Positions 25,792 through 37,418 of a stretch of DNA of 64,000 nucleotides are shown here, one piece after another. The stretch covers positions 762,406 through 826,405 of the forward strand of contig NZ_JABSTZ010000001.1 in NCBI RefSeq assembly GCF_013283745.1, read 5' to 3'. Both the position numbers and the translations under genes were made by a program. The stretch's first letter is position 1. Every line of letters starts with the position of its first letter. The notes beneath the pieces are model-generated. The model was not told where the DNA came from. It did not search any database and was given only the letters and a program-made list of their open reading frames with translations. Source of the DNA: Aeromicrobium stalagmiti. GTDB lineage: Bacteria; Actinomycetota; Actinomycetes; Propionibacteriales; Nocardioidaceae.

Positions 25792-26343
25792 ATGGCTCTC
25801 GAGCACGCGATCCTCGTGTCCCTCGCGGAGAGGTCGGCGTCCGGCTACGACCTCGCGCGGCGGTTCGACGCCTCGATCGGCCACTTCTGGAAGGCCAGCC
25901 ACCAGCAGATCTACAAGGTCCTCGGTCGCATGGAGAGCGACGGCTGGGTCGAGTCACAGGTCGTGCCCCAGGACGGGCGCCCCGACAAGAAGGTCTACGT
26001 CATCACCGACGGCGGCCGGGCCGAGCTGGTCCTGTTCACCTCCAAGGCGACGCCACCTGAGCACCTGCGCAGCGAGTTCGCGGTCAAGCTGCGGGCCCTG
26101 CCGTTCGGTGACGCTGCGGCGATCGTCGACGACGTCCGCGTGCGCCGCCGCAGCCACGAGCAGCAGCTCGCCTACTACGCCGACAGCGCCGCCCGGTTCT
26201 ATCCCCACCCCGACGACATCCCCGACCACGCCCTCGGCGGCTGGCTGGTGCTGCGCGGCGGGATGCTCGCTGAGCAGGCCGGCATCGCGTGGTGCGACGA
26301 GATCCTTCAGCGGCTGGCCGGCGACGAGGACGACGAGCGGTGA
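25792..26343 (+). CDS. PadR-family transcriptional regulator
   Basis: A 183-residue PadR regulator. The winged helix at residues 1-85 shows LEHAILVSLAERSASGYDLA, FWKASHQQIYKVLGRMESDG and the wing PDKKVYVITDGGRAEL. The C-terminal helical domain is the Vir-type dimerisation part. The ATG at 25792 starts exactly at the conserved N-terminal helix; the frame continues upstream only through the operator. It probably represses itself and perhaps the divergent amino-acid transporter. The last 37 nt overlap the convergent small membrane protein gene. Confidence 0.9.
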   Translation: MALEHAILVSLAERSASGYDLARRFDASIGHFWKASHQQIYKVLGRMESDGWVESQVVPQDGRPDKKVYVITDGGRAELVLFTSKATPPEHLRSEFAVKLRALPFGDAAAIVDDVRVRRRSHEQQLAYYADSAARFYPHPDDIPDHALGGWLVLRGGMLAEQAGIAWCDEILQRLAGDEDDER

Positions 26344-26558
26344 GCGCGCACCCCCACGACGAGCACGCCGAGGCCGATCAGGAACGCCGTGACGATCAGC
26401 ACCGCGTGCACCCAGAAGAACGCCTGCGGGGTGCTGTTCCAGTGCTCGCCCGCCCACGCCCGGTCGTCGTCGGTGATCGCCTTGGCGAAGCGCGGCCAGA
26501 TCACGACGTTGAACACGCCCGCGACGACCAGGAACCGGGCAGCAGTCTTCGAGATCAC
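26307..26558 (-). CDS. SCO4848-type small membrane protein
   Basis: An 83-residue protein with two membrane segments (about residues 7-20 and 48-70) separated by FAKAITDDDRAWAGEHW. The pattern matches the SCO4848 family of actinobacterial small membrane proteins, of unknown function, in which a first helix ending VIWPRF and the motif FFWVHA are conserved. It has a GTG start. Its 3' end overlaps the convergent PadR gene by 37 nt. Confidence 0.75.
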   Translation of the reverse strand: MISKTAARFLVVAGVFNVVIWPRFAKAITDDDRAWAGEHWNSTPQAFFWVHAVLIVTAFLIGLGVLVVGVRAHRSSSSSPASR

Positions 26559-26608
26559 GACTCCATCCCATCACACGGGTCCTCACCCGTCCGACCGGAA
26601 AGGGCCGC

Positions 26609-29031
<2,423 letters not shown>

Positions 29032-29086
29032 GATCCTCTGGGCGAAAGCCGTCCGAGACAGGACGTCCGGACGCTACGTTCTCCCG

Positions 29087-29431
29087 ATGACCTCGACGAC
29101 CGCACCCGAACGCTCGGGCACAGCCCTCGCCTGGACCCTGTACGCCCTGCAGTTCCTGGTCTCCGCGGCACTGGCGATGCTCGCGATCACGTCGGTGTTC
29201 ATGACCGACTCGTGCGGCAGCGTCGACGACGAGCCGGCGGTCTGCAACACCAGCTACTTCGGCGCGGTGCTGGTCGGCTACTGGATCGCACTGGCCGTCC
29301 TGCTCATGGCCGTGCCGATCGCGATCGTCCGCGCATCCCGGCGTGGCCGGTCAGCGGGGCTTCGGGCCCTCGGCGGGATCGTGCTGGCCGGCGCGCTCAC
29401 CGTCGCGTTCGTCCTGCTCATGACGCGCTGA
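29087..29431 (+). CDS. Small membrane protein, hypothetical
   Basis: A 114-residue protein with three membrane segments (about residues 15-38, 62-84 and 92-112). A short extracytoplasmic loop holds two cysteines, DSCGSVDDEPAVCN, likely to form a disulphide. I do not recognise a family. The ATG lies 6 nt after TACGTT, a leaderless-type promoter. It stands alone between fadH and the DUF1697 gene, which has its own promoter. Confidence 0.75.
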   Translation: MTSTTAPERSGTALAWTLYALQFLVSAALAMLAITSVFMTDSCGSVDDEPAVCNTSYFGAVLVGYWIALAVLLMAVPIAIVRASRRGRSAGLRALGGIVLAGALTVAFVLLMTR

Positions 29432-29449
29432 GCGTCCTAGGGTGGTGAC

Positions 29450-29977
29450 ATGACAGTCCGCATCGTCCTGCTGCGCGCCGTCAACGTGGGCGGCGCCCAG
29501 CTGCCGATGGCCGACCTGAGGTCGATCGCGACCGACCTCGGGGCGACCGGCGTCTCGACCTACATCGCGTCGGGCAACCTGCTCGCCGACGTCCCCGGCG
29601 ACCCGGCGGCGTTCGACCGGTCCCTCGAGCAGGCCGTCGAGGCGCGATTCGGCTTCTTCCGCGACGTCATCTCCCGAACCCCCGACGAGGTCGCGGCCGC
29701 GCTCGCTGCTCACCCGTTCGACGTCGTCGAGCCGAAGTTCTCCTACGTCAGCTTCCTGACCGCCGAGCCCACGGCCGCGGCCCTCGATAAGGCTCGGACC
29801 TTCCAGACCCATGACGACCTGTGGCAGGTCATCGGCACCGAGATGCACATCCGCTACGCCCACGGCGCCGGACGTCCCGAGATGAAGTCGGCCTCCATCG
29901 CCAAGGCCCTCGGCGTGCCGGGGACGGCCCGCAACCTCAACACCGTCGAGAAGCTGGTCGCGCTGGCGCGCGGCTGA
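29450..29977 (+). CDS. DUF1697 protein
   Basis: A 175-residue DUF1697 protein. The start VLLRAVNVGGAQLPMADLR and the middle STYIASGNLLAD are family signatures; the C-terminus has PGTARNLNTVEKLVAL. The family is a widespread small cytosolic alpha/beta protein of unknown function. A TAGGGT box 6 nt before the ATG supports this start and a leaderless transcript. Confidence 0.9.
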   Translation: MTVRIVLLRAVNVGGAQLPMADLRSIATDLGATGVSTYIASGNLLADVPGDPAAFDRSLEQAVEARFGFFRDVISRTPDEVAAALAAHPFDVVEPKFSYVSFLTAEPTAAALDKARTFQTHDDLWQVIGTEMHIRYAHGAGRPEMKSASIAKALGVPGTARNLNTVEKLVALARG

Positions 29978-29994
29978 CCTGCCCGCGACGAGAG

Positions 29995-30804
29995 CTAGTC
30001 GGTGGTCGGCATCCCGGCGCACTGGATGCGCGGGTTGGCCGCCACGATCGCGGTGGGCCCGACGATCGGCTCCCTCGCCTCGCCGGTGAACTTGATGGAT
30101 CCGGTGCCGGAGCGGCTGAAGGTCTCCTCGATCGCGATCGAGGTGCCGTAGGGCACGCGGACGCTCGCGATCCGGTCGGAGTCGGCGAAGATCCTGAACT
30201 GACCGACCGAGCCGGGGGCCGACTCGTCCCACAGACCCACGTCGACGCGGATGCGCTTGCAGAGGTGCTTGGTGTACCAGCGCGTGGTGTCCCCACCGAG
30301 CTGGTTGGTGGCGAAGTAGCGCGACACGGTCGTGCCGGCGACGTCGATGGAGCCGTAGCGGCCCAGGTACTGCGTCCCGCTCGCGATCTCCAGCTGGGTG
30401 GTCCCGTTGGCCATCTTGAACCAGCCGAACACCGAGAGCGTCTGGGCCGGGCTCGTGCCGGCGGCGTGGCCCGGGCTCGACGACTTGTAGACCCGCCACT
30501 TGTGGCGCCCCGAGAGCGGGGTGAACTTCTTGGAGTAGGTGCCGTTCGTCGTGATCGTCGCCGTGGTCATGGTGTCCCAGTCGACATCGCCGTCGACGAT
30601 GCTCTGCTGCTGGATCTTGACCTTCTGGCCGGCCGCCTTGGGCGAGACCTTGCCGGAGAAGGAGAGCGCCTGCCCCTCGTTGATGGTCGTCTTCGCGACG
30701 TTCATCGTGACGACGTACTTGCTGCCTGCCTGGGCCTGCGTGAGGAAGAAGGCGGGCAGCAACGCCACCACGAGGGCGAGCGGGACGATCACGAGTTTGC
30801 GCAT
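29995..30804 (-). CDS. Secreted protein with NPCBM-like C-terminal domain (tentative)
   Basis: A 269-residue exported protein. The ATG at 30804 gives a clean signal peptide, MRKLVIVPLALVVALLPAFF, cut near AQAG; TACGGT 7 nt upstream supports this start. Residues 30-110 form a beta-sandwich like an immunoglobulin-type repeat (TINEGQALSFSGKVSPKAAG). Residues 130-230, with CKRIRVDVGLWDES and SVGQFRIFADSDRI, resemble the carbohydrate-binding NPCBM domain. Function in the cell envelope is likely but unproven. Confidence 0.75.
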   Translation of the reverse strand: MRKLVIVPLALVVALLPAFFLTQAQAGSKYVVTMNVAKTTINEGQALSFSGKVSPKAAGQKVKIQQQSIVDGDVDWDTMTTATITTNGTYSKKFTPLSGRHKWRVYKSSSPGHAAGTSPAQTLSVFGWFKMANGTTQLEIASGTQYLGRYGSIDVAGTTVSRYFATNQLGGDTTRWYTKHLCKRIRVDVGLWDESAPGSVGQFRIFADSDRIASVRVPYGTSIAIEETFSRSGTGSIKFTGEAREPIVGPTAIVAANPRIQCAGMPTTD

Positions 30805-30894
30805 GAGCCCGACCGTACGCACGAATCACCCTCCGCGGACCCCGACAGCGGCAAGTTGGGTGGTTTCCCTACCCCTCGACGTACGCTTGAACGC

Positions 30895-31767
30895 GTGGAC
30901 GACCAGTCGTGGAGGCACCCGGATCCGCAGGCCATCGTGCAGATGCAGGACGTCGTCGCCGACCGCACGTGGCTCGTCCTGGGAGGTGCAGGCGTCTCGA
31001 CCGACTCCGGCATCCCGGACTACCGCGGCCCGGGGTCGCCGCCCCGCACGCCGATGACCTACCAGGAGTTCGTGCGCACGGCCGAGGGGCGACAGCGCTA
31101 CTGGGCCCGCGCCCACGTCGGCTGGTCGCGGATGAGCGGGGCCGAGCCCAATCCGACCCACCGGATGCTGGCGGCGATGGCGCACGCGGGCCGGCTCTCC
31201 GGCCTCATCACGCAGAACGTCGACGGGCTGCACAGCCGGGCCGGCCACCGGGACGTGATCGACCTGCACGGTCGCATCGACCGGGTGATCTGCCTCGACT
31301 GCCGGCAGGTGACGCCCCGCGCCGAGCTGCACGACCGGCTCGCGCTGCTCAACCCCGGCTACGAGCACCGCATCGGCGAGATCGCGCCGGACGGCGACGT
31401 CGTCCTCGACGACACGACGGACTTCGAGGTGGCGACCTGCCTCGCGTGCGACGGCCGGCTCAAGCCCGATGTCGTGTTCTTCGGCGAGAACGTCCCCAAG
31501 AGCCGCGTCGAGCAGAGCTATGCCCTCGTCGAGCAGGCCGAGGTGCTGGTGGTGCTGGGCTCGTCGTTGCAGGTCATGTCGGGGCTGCGCTTCGTCCGCG
31601 CGGCCCACAAGCAGCGCACCCCCGTCGTGATCGTCAACCGCGGGCAGACCCGTGGCGACGACCTCGCGACGGTCAGGATCGATGCCGGTTGCGGCGAGAC
31701 CCTGTCCGCAATGCTGCGCGGAGGGCCGCAGAGTCGCTACGGTTCCCCTGACCACGTCTTTCGATGA
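30895..31767 (+). CDS. Sir2-family NAD-dependent protein deacetylase
   Basis: A 290-residue sirtuin. The NAD-binding motif GAGVSTDSGIPDYRG starts at residue 31, the catalytic segment TQNVDGLH lies near 106-113 and the catalytic His is residue 125 in DLHGRI. A zinc site is formed by CLDC (133, 136) and CLAC later. An insertion of some 30 residues between the two cysteine pairs (from RLALLNPGYEHRIGE onward) is longer than in the shortest bacterial sirtuins. It removes acyl groups from lysine. The GTG start has TACGCT 7 nt upstream. The DUF4389 gene follows after 10 nt. Confidence 0.9.
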   Translation: MDDQSWRHPDPQAIVQMQDVVADRTWLVLGGAGVSTDSGIPDYRGPGSPPRTPMTYQEFVRTAEGRQRYWARAHVGWSRMSGAEPNPTHRMLAAMAHAGRLSGLITQNVDGLHSRAGHRDVIDLHGRIDRVICLDCRQVTPRAELHDRLALLNPGYEHRIGEIAPDGDVVLDDTTDFEVATCLACDGRLKPDVVFFGENVPKSRVEQSYALVEQAEVLVVLGSSLQVMSGLRFVRAAHKQRTPVVIVNRGQTRGDDLATVRIDAGCGETLSAMLRGGPQSRYGSPDHVFR

Positions 31768-31777
31768 AGGAACCCGC

Positions 31778-32437
31778 ATGAGTGACTTCCCGCCGCCTCC
31801 GCCGCCGCCCGCGTTCCCCCCACCGCCGTCCGGTCCGCCGGCTCCGTCGGGTGGCTATCCCGCGACCCTGACCGTCAACCTGCCCGAGAAGGTCGGCCGC
31901 TGGCGTGTCATCGGCAACATCATCCTGGCGATCCCGCACCTGATCATCCTGTACGTGCTCAACATCGTCGCCCAGGTCCTGGGGTTCGTCGCCTGGCTCC
32001 TCGGCGTCTTCACGGGGTCGGTGCCCGAGGGCATCCTCAACGTGATCGCGATGGTCCTGCGCTACCAGACCAGGGTCGGCATCTTCGCGCTCTACCTGAC
32101 CGAGGAGTACCCGCCGTTCGCGTTCGAGTCGACGGCCCACGACCCCGGTGACTACGCCAGCGTGCGCGTCGACTTCTGGCCACAGACCGAGGGCCGCAAC
32201 CGGCTGACGATCTTCTTCCGCCTCTTCATGGTGATCCCCCACTTCATCGCGCTGTTCTTCGTGGTGATCGCGTTCTACTTCGTCCTGCTCATCGCGTTCT
32301 TCGCGGTGCTCATCCTGGGCCGGTGGCCGAGCGGCCTGCGTGACTTCGCCGTCGGCCTGCACCGTTGGAGCGTGCGCCTCTATGCCTACTTCTACCTGTT
32401 GACCGACGAGTACCCGCCGTTCGGCTTCAGCGAGTAG
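31778..32437 (+). CDS. DUF4389 membrane protein
   Basis: A 219-residue protein. A proline-rich N-terminal tail (residues 4-25) precedes two copies of a unit in which RWRVIGNIILAIPHLIILYV or RLFMVIPHFIALFF is followed by membrane helices and then by (T/D)EYPPF. This internal duplication is the signature of DUF4389 proteins, whose function is unknown. AAGGAA precedes the ATG. It follows the sirtuin gene closely and probably shares its transcript. A strong hairpin terminator stands just after the stop. Confidence 0.85.
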   Translation: MSDFPPPPPPPAFPPPPSGPPAPSGGYPATLTVNLPEKVGRWRVIGNIILAIPHLIILYVLNIVAQVLGFVAWLLGVFTGSVPEGILNVIAMVLRYQTRVGIFALYLTEEYPPFAFESTAHDPGDYASVRVDFWPQTEGRNRLTIFFRLFMVIPHFIALFFVVIAFYFVLLIAFFAVLILGRWPSGLRDFAVGLHRWSVRLYAYFYLLTDEYPPFGFSE

Positions 32438-32440
32438 CCA

Positions 32441-32490
32441 CCACGACGAGGTCCCCGATCCGCTGCGGCGGGTCGGGGGCCTCGTCGTGG
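32441..32490. terminator. Bidirectional hairpin terminator
   Basis: An 18-bp stem (32441-32458 with 32473-32490) with one T-G wobble encloses a 14-nt loop. It fills the 58-nt gap between the converging ends of the DUF4389 gene and serA and can stop transcripts from both sides. Confidence 0.85.
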
Positions 32491-32495
32491 GCGGG

Positions 32496-33752
32496 TCAGC
32501 TGAGCTGGCGCAGCCGGATCGTCTCGGGAAGGGCGGCGAGCTCCTTGAGCACGTCGGGACCGACCTCGTCGGCGACGTCGGTGAGCACGTAGCCGTTCTC
32601 ACCACGGGTCGACAGCGACTGCGCCTCGATGTTGACGCCGTGCTCGCCGAGCAGGCCGTTGATCGTGGCGAGGGCGCCGGGAGCGTTCTGGTGCACGAGG
32701 GCGAGGCGGTGCTTGGAGGCATCGGCGGGCAGGTTGATCTCGGGCATGTTGACGCTCAGCGACGTGCCGCCGTAGGAGGCGTACGACCGCAGCTTGGAGG
32801 CCACGAAACGGCCGATGTCCTGCTGCGCCTCCTCGGTCGAACCACCGACGTGCGGCGTGAGGATGACGTTCTTGAGGCCACGCAGGTCGGACTCGAACGC
32901 ATCGCCCTGACGCTTGGGCTCGATCGGGAAGACGTCGACCGCAGCGCCGGCGATGTGGCCCGACTCGAGGTTGGCGCGCAGCGCCGCCGTGTCGACCGCG
33001 ATGCCGCGCGAGAGGTTGAGGAACAGCGAGCGCGGCTTCATCTGCGCCATCTCGTCGGCGCCGAATAGGCCGGCGTTGCCGGGGCGGCCGTCGACGTGCA
33101 GCGTGACGACGTCGGAGACGGCGAGGAGCTCCTCGAGCGTCGAGCACCGCTTGGCGTTGCCGAGGGCGAGCTTGTCGTCGATGTCGAAGAACACGACCGA
33201 GAGACCGAGCGCCTCGGCGATGACCGAGAGCTGGCTGCCGATGTTGCCGTAGCCGATGATGCCGAGCGTCCGGCCGCGGATCTCGTGGCTGCCGGCGGCC
33301 GACTTGTTCCACACGCCGTTGTGCATGTCGGTCGACTTCTCGTGGAGCCGGCGGGCGAGCGAGATGATCTCGGCGATCGCGAGCTCGACGACGCTGCGCG
33401 TGTTGGAGTAGGGGGCGTTGAAGACCGCGACACCCTGACGGGTCGTGGCCGCGAGGTCGATCTGGTTGGTGCCGATGCAGAAGGCGCCGATCGCGAGCAG
33501 GTCGGGCGCCGCGGCCAGGACCTTCTCGGTGACGTAGGTCGTGGACCGGATGCCCAGCAGGTGCACGCCCTGGATCGCCTCGATGAGGTCGTCCTCGCCG
33601 AGCGCTCCGTCCTGGGTCTCGACCTGGAAGCCCTTGCCGCGCAGGAAGTCCGCACCGTCGGTGTGGATGTTCTCCAGCAGCAGGACCCGGACGTCTCCGT
33701 CGTCGAGCATCGACGTGGGATAGGGGTCTGTGGTCGTCATGGTCATCATCAT
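32496..33752 (-). CDS. serA: D-3-phosphoglycerate dehydrogenase
   Basis: A 418-residue enzyme, the shorter type with one C-terminal ACT domain, similar in length to the E. coli enzyme and unlike the 530-residue mycobacterial form. It has the NAD motif GIIGYGNIGSQLS, the substrate segment LSRGIAVD and the catalytic His in HVGGSTEEAQQ; the ACT domain starts near residue 345. It makes 3-phosphohydroxypyruvate, the first step of serine synthesis. The ATG at 33752 was chosen because GGAGG lies 8 nt upstream. The leader can form a stem GTCAGC/GCTGAC just upstream of that site and a second stem GGTGG-CTA-CCACC. Confidence 0.93.
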   Translation of the reverse strand: MMMTMTTTDPYPTSMLDDGDVRVLLLENIHTDGADFLRGKGFQVETQDGALGEDDLIEAIQGVHLLGIRSTTYVTEKVLAAAPDLLAIGAFCIGTNQIDLAATTRQGVAVFNAPYSNTRSVVELAIAEIISLARRLHEKSTDMHNGVWNKSAAGSHEIRGRTLGIIGYGNIGSQLSVIAEALGLSVVFFDIDDKLALGNAKRCSTLEELLAVSDVVTLHVDGRPGNAGLFGADEMAQMKPRSLFLNLSRGIAVDTAALRANLESGHIAGAAVDVFPIEPKRQGDAFESDLRGLKNVILTPHVGGSTEEAQQDIGRFVASKLRSYASYGGTSLSVNMPEINLPADASKHRLALVHQNAPGALATINGLLGEHGVNIEAQSLSTRGENGYVLTDVADEVGPDVLKELAALPETIRLRQLS

Positions 33753-33882
33753 CGCGGGTGCCTCCAGGTCAGCGGACATCGGCTGACGTGGGGCCCAGGC
33801 GAACGGTCCCGATGTCGTGGGTGTCGCAGACGCTCCCCGGTGGTAGCCACCTCAACGCCAGTCGCGCCTGCTTGCTCCCATT

Positions 33883-34326
33883 CTAGCGGGCGTCTGCGCT
33901 GCCTTCGTACGCTCCGGTGAACTGCGAGATGAGCTCGGGCGGGATCTGCTGGTCGAGGTTGGCCAGGCGGACCTGGCCCTGCGCGATCAGTCGACCGTCC
34001 TGGTCGGTGGAGTCCAGGTGCCACAGCTGCTGGGACCGTCCGCGGTGGATCGGGGTCGCGGTCACGGTGATGGTGTCGCCGACCTTGGCCTGGCGGATGA
34101 AGTCGGTCGAGTTGTTGGTGCCGACCACGATGCCCTTGGTGCCGAGCCACAGCTGGCCCGCCACGCTCGCCGTCGACTCGTGCACCGCGCAGTAGACGCC
34201 GCCGTGCGGGATGCCGAAGGGCTGCAGGTGGCGGTCGCCGATCGTGAAGCGCGCGACGACCTTGTCGGGGCTTGCCTCCACGTGCTCGACGCCCAGCGTT
34301 CCGTCCAGTCCGGGGATCTCAGTCAT
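33883..34326 (-). CDS. PaaI-type hotdog thioesterase
   Basis: A 147-residue hotdog protein. LQPFGIPHGGVYCAVHESTAS holds the catalytic-loop pattern of the PaaI/YbaW group (HGG followed by the acidic residue), and GRLIAQGQVRLAN is the last strand. It hydrolyses acyl- or aryl-CoA thioesters. The ATG lies 6 nt after TAGGCT, so it is probably leaderless, and it is divergent from the copper operon across about 56 nt. Confidence 0.85.
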   Translation of the reverse strand: MTEIPGLDGTLGVEHVEASPDKVVARFTIGDRHLQPFGIPHGGVYCAVHESTASVAGQLWLGTKGIVVGTNNSTDFIRQAKVGDTITVTATPIHRGRSQQLWHLDSTDQDGRLIAQGQVRLANLDQQIPPELISQFTGAYEGSADAR

Positions 34327-34346
34327 GCCACCAGCCTAGGTGCCAC

Positions 34347-34375
34347 TTGATTCTGATACCCCCTGGGGGTATTGT
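34347..34375 (+). promoter_or_regulatory. Copper-operon promoter with CsoR-like operator
   Basis: TTGATT (34347-34352) and TATTGT (34370-34375) are 17 bp apart; the ATG follows 7 nt later. The spacer is occupied by the perfect palindrome ATACCCCC-T-GGGGGTAT (34356-34372), the pattern bound by copper-sensing CsoR repressors. No csoR gene is in the window, so the regulator must act from elsewhere. Confidence 0.8.
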
Positions 34376-34382
34376 CGACGAC

Positions 34383-34928
34383 ATGAAGAAGATCCTGATG
34401 CTCCTGCTCCCCCTCGTCGTGGTCTCCGCCTGCGCCGGTGGCACCCAGCGTGACGCCTCCGACCACAACGCCGCTGACGTGCGCTTCGTGCAGCAGATGA
34501 TCCCCCACCACGAGCAGGCCGTCGAGATGTCCGCGATGGCCACCGGCACGACGACCGACTCGGTCGTCGCCGACCTCGCTGACCGGATCGAGGCCGCCCA
34601 GCAGCCCGAGATCGATCGCATGAAGGGCTGGCTCGAGGACTGGGGCGTCGACGAGACCGACGCGACGAAGCACGGCTCCGACGGCCACGACGACATGGCC
34701 GGCGAGGGCATGATGACCAGCGCCCAGATGGACGAGCTCGAGGCCTCCGGCGGCGTCGCGTTCGCCCGGTCGTGGGTCGCGATGATGATCGAGCACCACG
34801 AGGGTGCCATCGCGATGGCCGAGACCGAGCTCGCGGAGGGCAAGAACCCCGCCGCCCAGAAGCTGGCGCGCCAGATCATCGCGGCCCAGCAGCAGGAGAT
34901 CGACGAGATGCGGGCTACGGGCTTCTGA
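34383..34928 (+). CDS. DUF305 lipoprotein (copper-operon associated)
   Basis: A 181-residue exported lipoprotein. The signal peptide ends VVSAC, with the lipidated Cys at residue 18. Two copies of the DUF305 pattern are visible: MIPHHEQAVEMSAMA and MIEHHEGAIAMAETEL, each with a His-His-Glu that could bind a metal, plus a methionine-rich loop (DDMAGEGMMTSAQM). DUF305 proteins often accompany copper-resistance genes, and this one is first in an operon with CopZ and CopA. It probably binds copper outside the membrane; that is inference from residues and context. Confidence 0.9.
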   Translation: MKKILMLLLPLVVVSACAGGTQRDASDHNAADVRFVQQMIPHHEQAVEMSAMATGTTTDSVVADLADRIEAAQQPEIDRMKGWLEDWGVDETDATKHGSDGHDDMAGEGMMTSAQMDELEASGGVAFARSWVAMMIEHHEGAIAMAETELAEGKNPAAQKLARQIIAAQQQEIDEMRATGF

Positions 34929-34968
34929 CGCCCCGCCCCACCACACCCCCCACAGAAAGAGGTACGAC

Positions 34969-35208
34969 ATGACCACCACCGATTCCTTCCGCGTCACCGG
35001 CATGACCTGCGGCCACTGCACGACGGCCGTCACCGAGGAGCTCGTCGCCCTGGGCGGCGTCACCGACGTGAAGGTCGATCTCGTCGCCGGAGGCACCTCC
35101 ACCGTCACGGTCGAGAGCGACAGCCCACTCGACCCCGATGCGGTCGCCTCGGCGATCGACGAGGCCGGTTACGCCCTCGCCGGTCCGCGCGACCTCCCCC
35201 TGGCATGA
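34969..35208 (+). CDS. copZ: Copper chaperone CopZ-like (heavy-metal-associated domain)
   Basis: A 79-residue single HMA domain of the ferredoxin-like fold. The copper-binding motif GMTCGHC places the two cysteines at residues 14 and 17. It hands Cu(I) to the efflux ATPase encoded directly downstream. AAAGAGG lies before the ATG, and the stop overlaps the copA start in ATGA. Confidence 0.93.
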   Translation: MTTTDSFRVTGMTCGHCTTAVTEELVALGGVTDVKVDLVAGGTSTVTVESDSPLDPDAVASAIDEAGYALAGPRDLPLA

Positions 35209-37418
35209 GCGCGCGCGTCGAGCCCGCCGCGACGAGCATCGTCAAGCTCGACATCACGGGGATGACGTGCACGTCGTGCGCGATGCGGGTCGAGAAGAAG
35301 CTCAACAAGATCGAGGGCGTCTCGGCGACCGTCAACTACGCCACCGAGAAGGCCACGGTCGAGGTCGACGGCGAGGTGGAGGTGCAGACCCTCATCGACA
35401 CGGTCGCCAAGACCGGCTACTCGGCGTCCGTGCCGGCTCCTCCCCACGCCCAGCACGAGCAGCACGACTCCTCCGAGCACGAGGGACTGCACGGGGCCGC
35501 GTCGATGCTGCAGCGCCTGCGCATCTCGGCCGCGCTCGCGATCCCGGTCGTCGTGCTCTCGATGGTCCCGCCGTGGCAGTTCGACAACTGGCAGTGGCTC
35601 GCGCTCGTGCTGGCCTCGCCCGTCGTGGTGTGGGGCGCCTACCCGTTCCACCGCGCCGCGTGGGTCAACGCCCGCCACGGCGCCGCGACGATGGACACCC
35701 TGGTGAGCGTCGGCGTCGGCGCGGCCTACCTGTGGTCGCTGTGGGCGCTGTTCATCGGAGACGCCGGCATGACCGGCATGACGATGCAGTTCTCGCTGCT
35801 GCCGTCCGAGGGCGGTCACGACGAGCTCTACCTCGAGGTGGCATCGGCCGTCACGGTCTTCATCCTGGCCGGCCACTACCTCGAGGCCAGCGCGAAGTCG
35901 AAGTCGAGCGCCGCACTGCGTGCGCTCATGAACCTCGGCGTTCGCGACGTCACCGTCCTGCGCGACGGACGGGAGTCGCAGATCCCGCTCGCCGACCTGC
36001 ACGAGGGCGACCGCTTCGTCGTCCGTCCCGGCCAGAAGGTCGCCACCGACGGCGTCGTCGAGGACGGCTCGTCGTCGGTCGACGAGTCGATGCTGACCGG
36101 CGAGTCCGTCCCCGTGGACGTCACGCCCGGCAGCGTCGTCACCGGCGCGACGGTCAACCAAGGCGGACGGATCGTGGTCCGCGCGACCGCGGTCGGAGCC
36201 GACACCCAGCTCGCGCAGATGGCGCGACTCGTCGAGGAGGCCCAGGAGGGCAAGGCCGACGTGCAGCGTCTCGCCGACCGCGTCTCGGCCTGGTTCGTCC
36301 CGGCTGTCATCCTGCTGGCGCTGGCGACGCTGATCGCCTGGTACGCCGGCGGCTACATCTGGACCGACGCCTTCACGGCCGCGGTGGCGGTGCTCATCAT
36401 CGCCTGCCCGTGCGCGCTGGGTCTCGCGACACCGACGGCCCTCATGGTCGGCACCGGACGTGGCGCACAGCTCGGCATCCTGATCAAGGGGCCCCAGGTG
36501 CTCGAGTCCACCCGCACCATCGACACCGTCGTGCTCGACAAGACCGGCACCGTCACGACCGGCATCATGGGCGTGACCTCCGTCGACCCGGCACCGGGCA
36601 CGGACGTCGACGAGCTGCGACTTGTCGCGGCGTCGCTCGAGCACTCCTCGGAGCACCCCATCGCCCGGGCGGTCGCGACCCTGGCCGATCCGGTGGACGT
36701 CGCCGACTTCGCCAACCACGCAGGCTTCGGCGTGAGCGGCACGGTCGACGGACGCCTCGCGCTCATCGGTCGCCCGACCTGGCTGGCCGAGCAGGGCATC
36801 GACGTCTCGGCGATCGAGCCGAGGCCCGGCACGACGGTCGCCGTCGCGTGGGACGGTCTGCTGCGGGGCACGGTCTCGGTCGGTGACTCGATCAAGGCGT
36901 CGTCCGCGAAGGCGATCGCCGACCTGCGGGCCCTCGGCCTCGAGCCGGTGCTGCTGACCGGCGACAACGAGTCCGTCGCCCGGTCGGTCGCGGCCGAGGT
37001 CGGCATCGAGCGTGTCGTCGCCGACGTGACGCCGGCCGACAAGCTGCGGGTCGTCAAGGAGCTGCAGAGCGAGGGCCGGGTCGTCGCGATGGTCGGTGAC
37101 GGCGTCAACGACGCCGCGGCACTGGCCGCGTCCGACCTCGGCATCGCGATGGGCACCGGCACCGACGTCGCGATCCAGGCCTCGGACCTGACGCTCGTCA
37201 AGGGCGACCTCGCGACCGCCGTCGACGCCGTCCGGCTCTCGCGGGCGACGCTGCGGACCATCAAGGGCAATCTGTTCTGGGCCTTCGCCTACAACGTGGC
37301 GGCGATCCCGCTGGCCGCGCTGGGCTACCTCAACCCGCTGATCGCGGGTCTGGCGATGGCGTTCAGCAGCGTGTTCGTGGTGACCAACAGCCTGCGGCTG
37401 AGGCGCTTCAAGGCCTGA
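35205..37418 (+). CDS. copA: Copper-translocating P1B-type ATPase
   Basis: A 737-residue Cu(I) efflux ATPase. One N-terminal HMA domain (GMTCTSC, Cys 22 and 25) is followed by a His-rich linker, membrane helices, the actuator motif TGES, the transport motif [12 protein letters not shown] (Cys 401 and 403), the phosphorylation site DKTGT (Asp 445), the nucleotide-binding SSEHPIA and the hinge [11 protein letters not shown] methionine-rich loop (GMTGMTMQF) faces outward between early helices. All catalytic residues are present. Translationally coupled to copZ. The 3' end overlaps the convergent epimerase by 11 nt. Confidence 0.96.
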   Translation: MSARVEPAATSIVKLDITGMTCTSCAMRVEKKLNKIEGVSATVNYATEKATVEVDGEVEVQTLIDTVAKTGYSASVPAPPHAQHEQHDSSEHEGLHGAASMLQRLRISAALAIPVVVLSMVPPWQFDNWQWLALVLASPVVVWGAYPFHRAAWVNARHGAATMDTLVSVGVGAAYLWSLWALFIGDAGMTGMTMQFSLLPSEGGHDELYLEVASAVTVFILAGHYLEASAKSKSSAALRALMNLGVRDVTVLRDGRESQIPLADLHEGDRFVVRPGQKVATDGVVEDGSSSVDESMLTGESVPVDVTPGSVVTGATVNQGGRIVVRATAVGADTQLAQMARLVEEAQEGKADVQRLADRVSAWFVPAVILLALATLIAWYAGGYIWTDAFTAAVAVLIIACPCALGLATPTALMVGTGRGAQLGILIKGPQVLESTRTIDTVVLDKTGTVTTGIMGVTSVDPAPGTDVDELRLVAASLEHSSEHPIARAVATLADPVDVADFANHAGFGVSGTVDGRLALIGRPTWLAEQGIDVSAIEPRPGTTVAVAWDGLLRGTVSVGDSIKASSAKAIADLRALGLEPVLLTGDNESVARSVAAEVGIERVVADVTPADKLRVVKELQSEGRVVAMVGDGVNDAAALAASDLGIAMGTGTDVAIQASDLTLVKGDLATAVDAVRLSRATLRTIKGNLFWAFAYNVAAIPLAALGYLNPLIAGLAMAFSSVFVVTNSLRLRRFKA

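Noticed and set aside
32496..33752. Glycerate or formate dehydrogenase rather than SerA
   Set aside because: The C-terminal ACT domain and the overall match to the E. coli-type phosphoglycerate dehydrogenase favour SerA.
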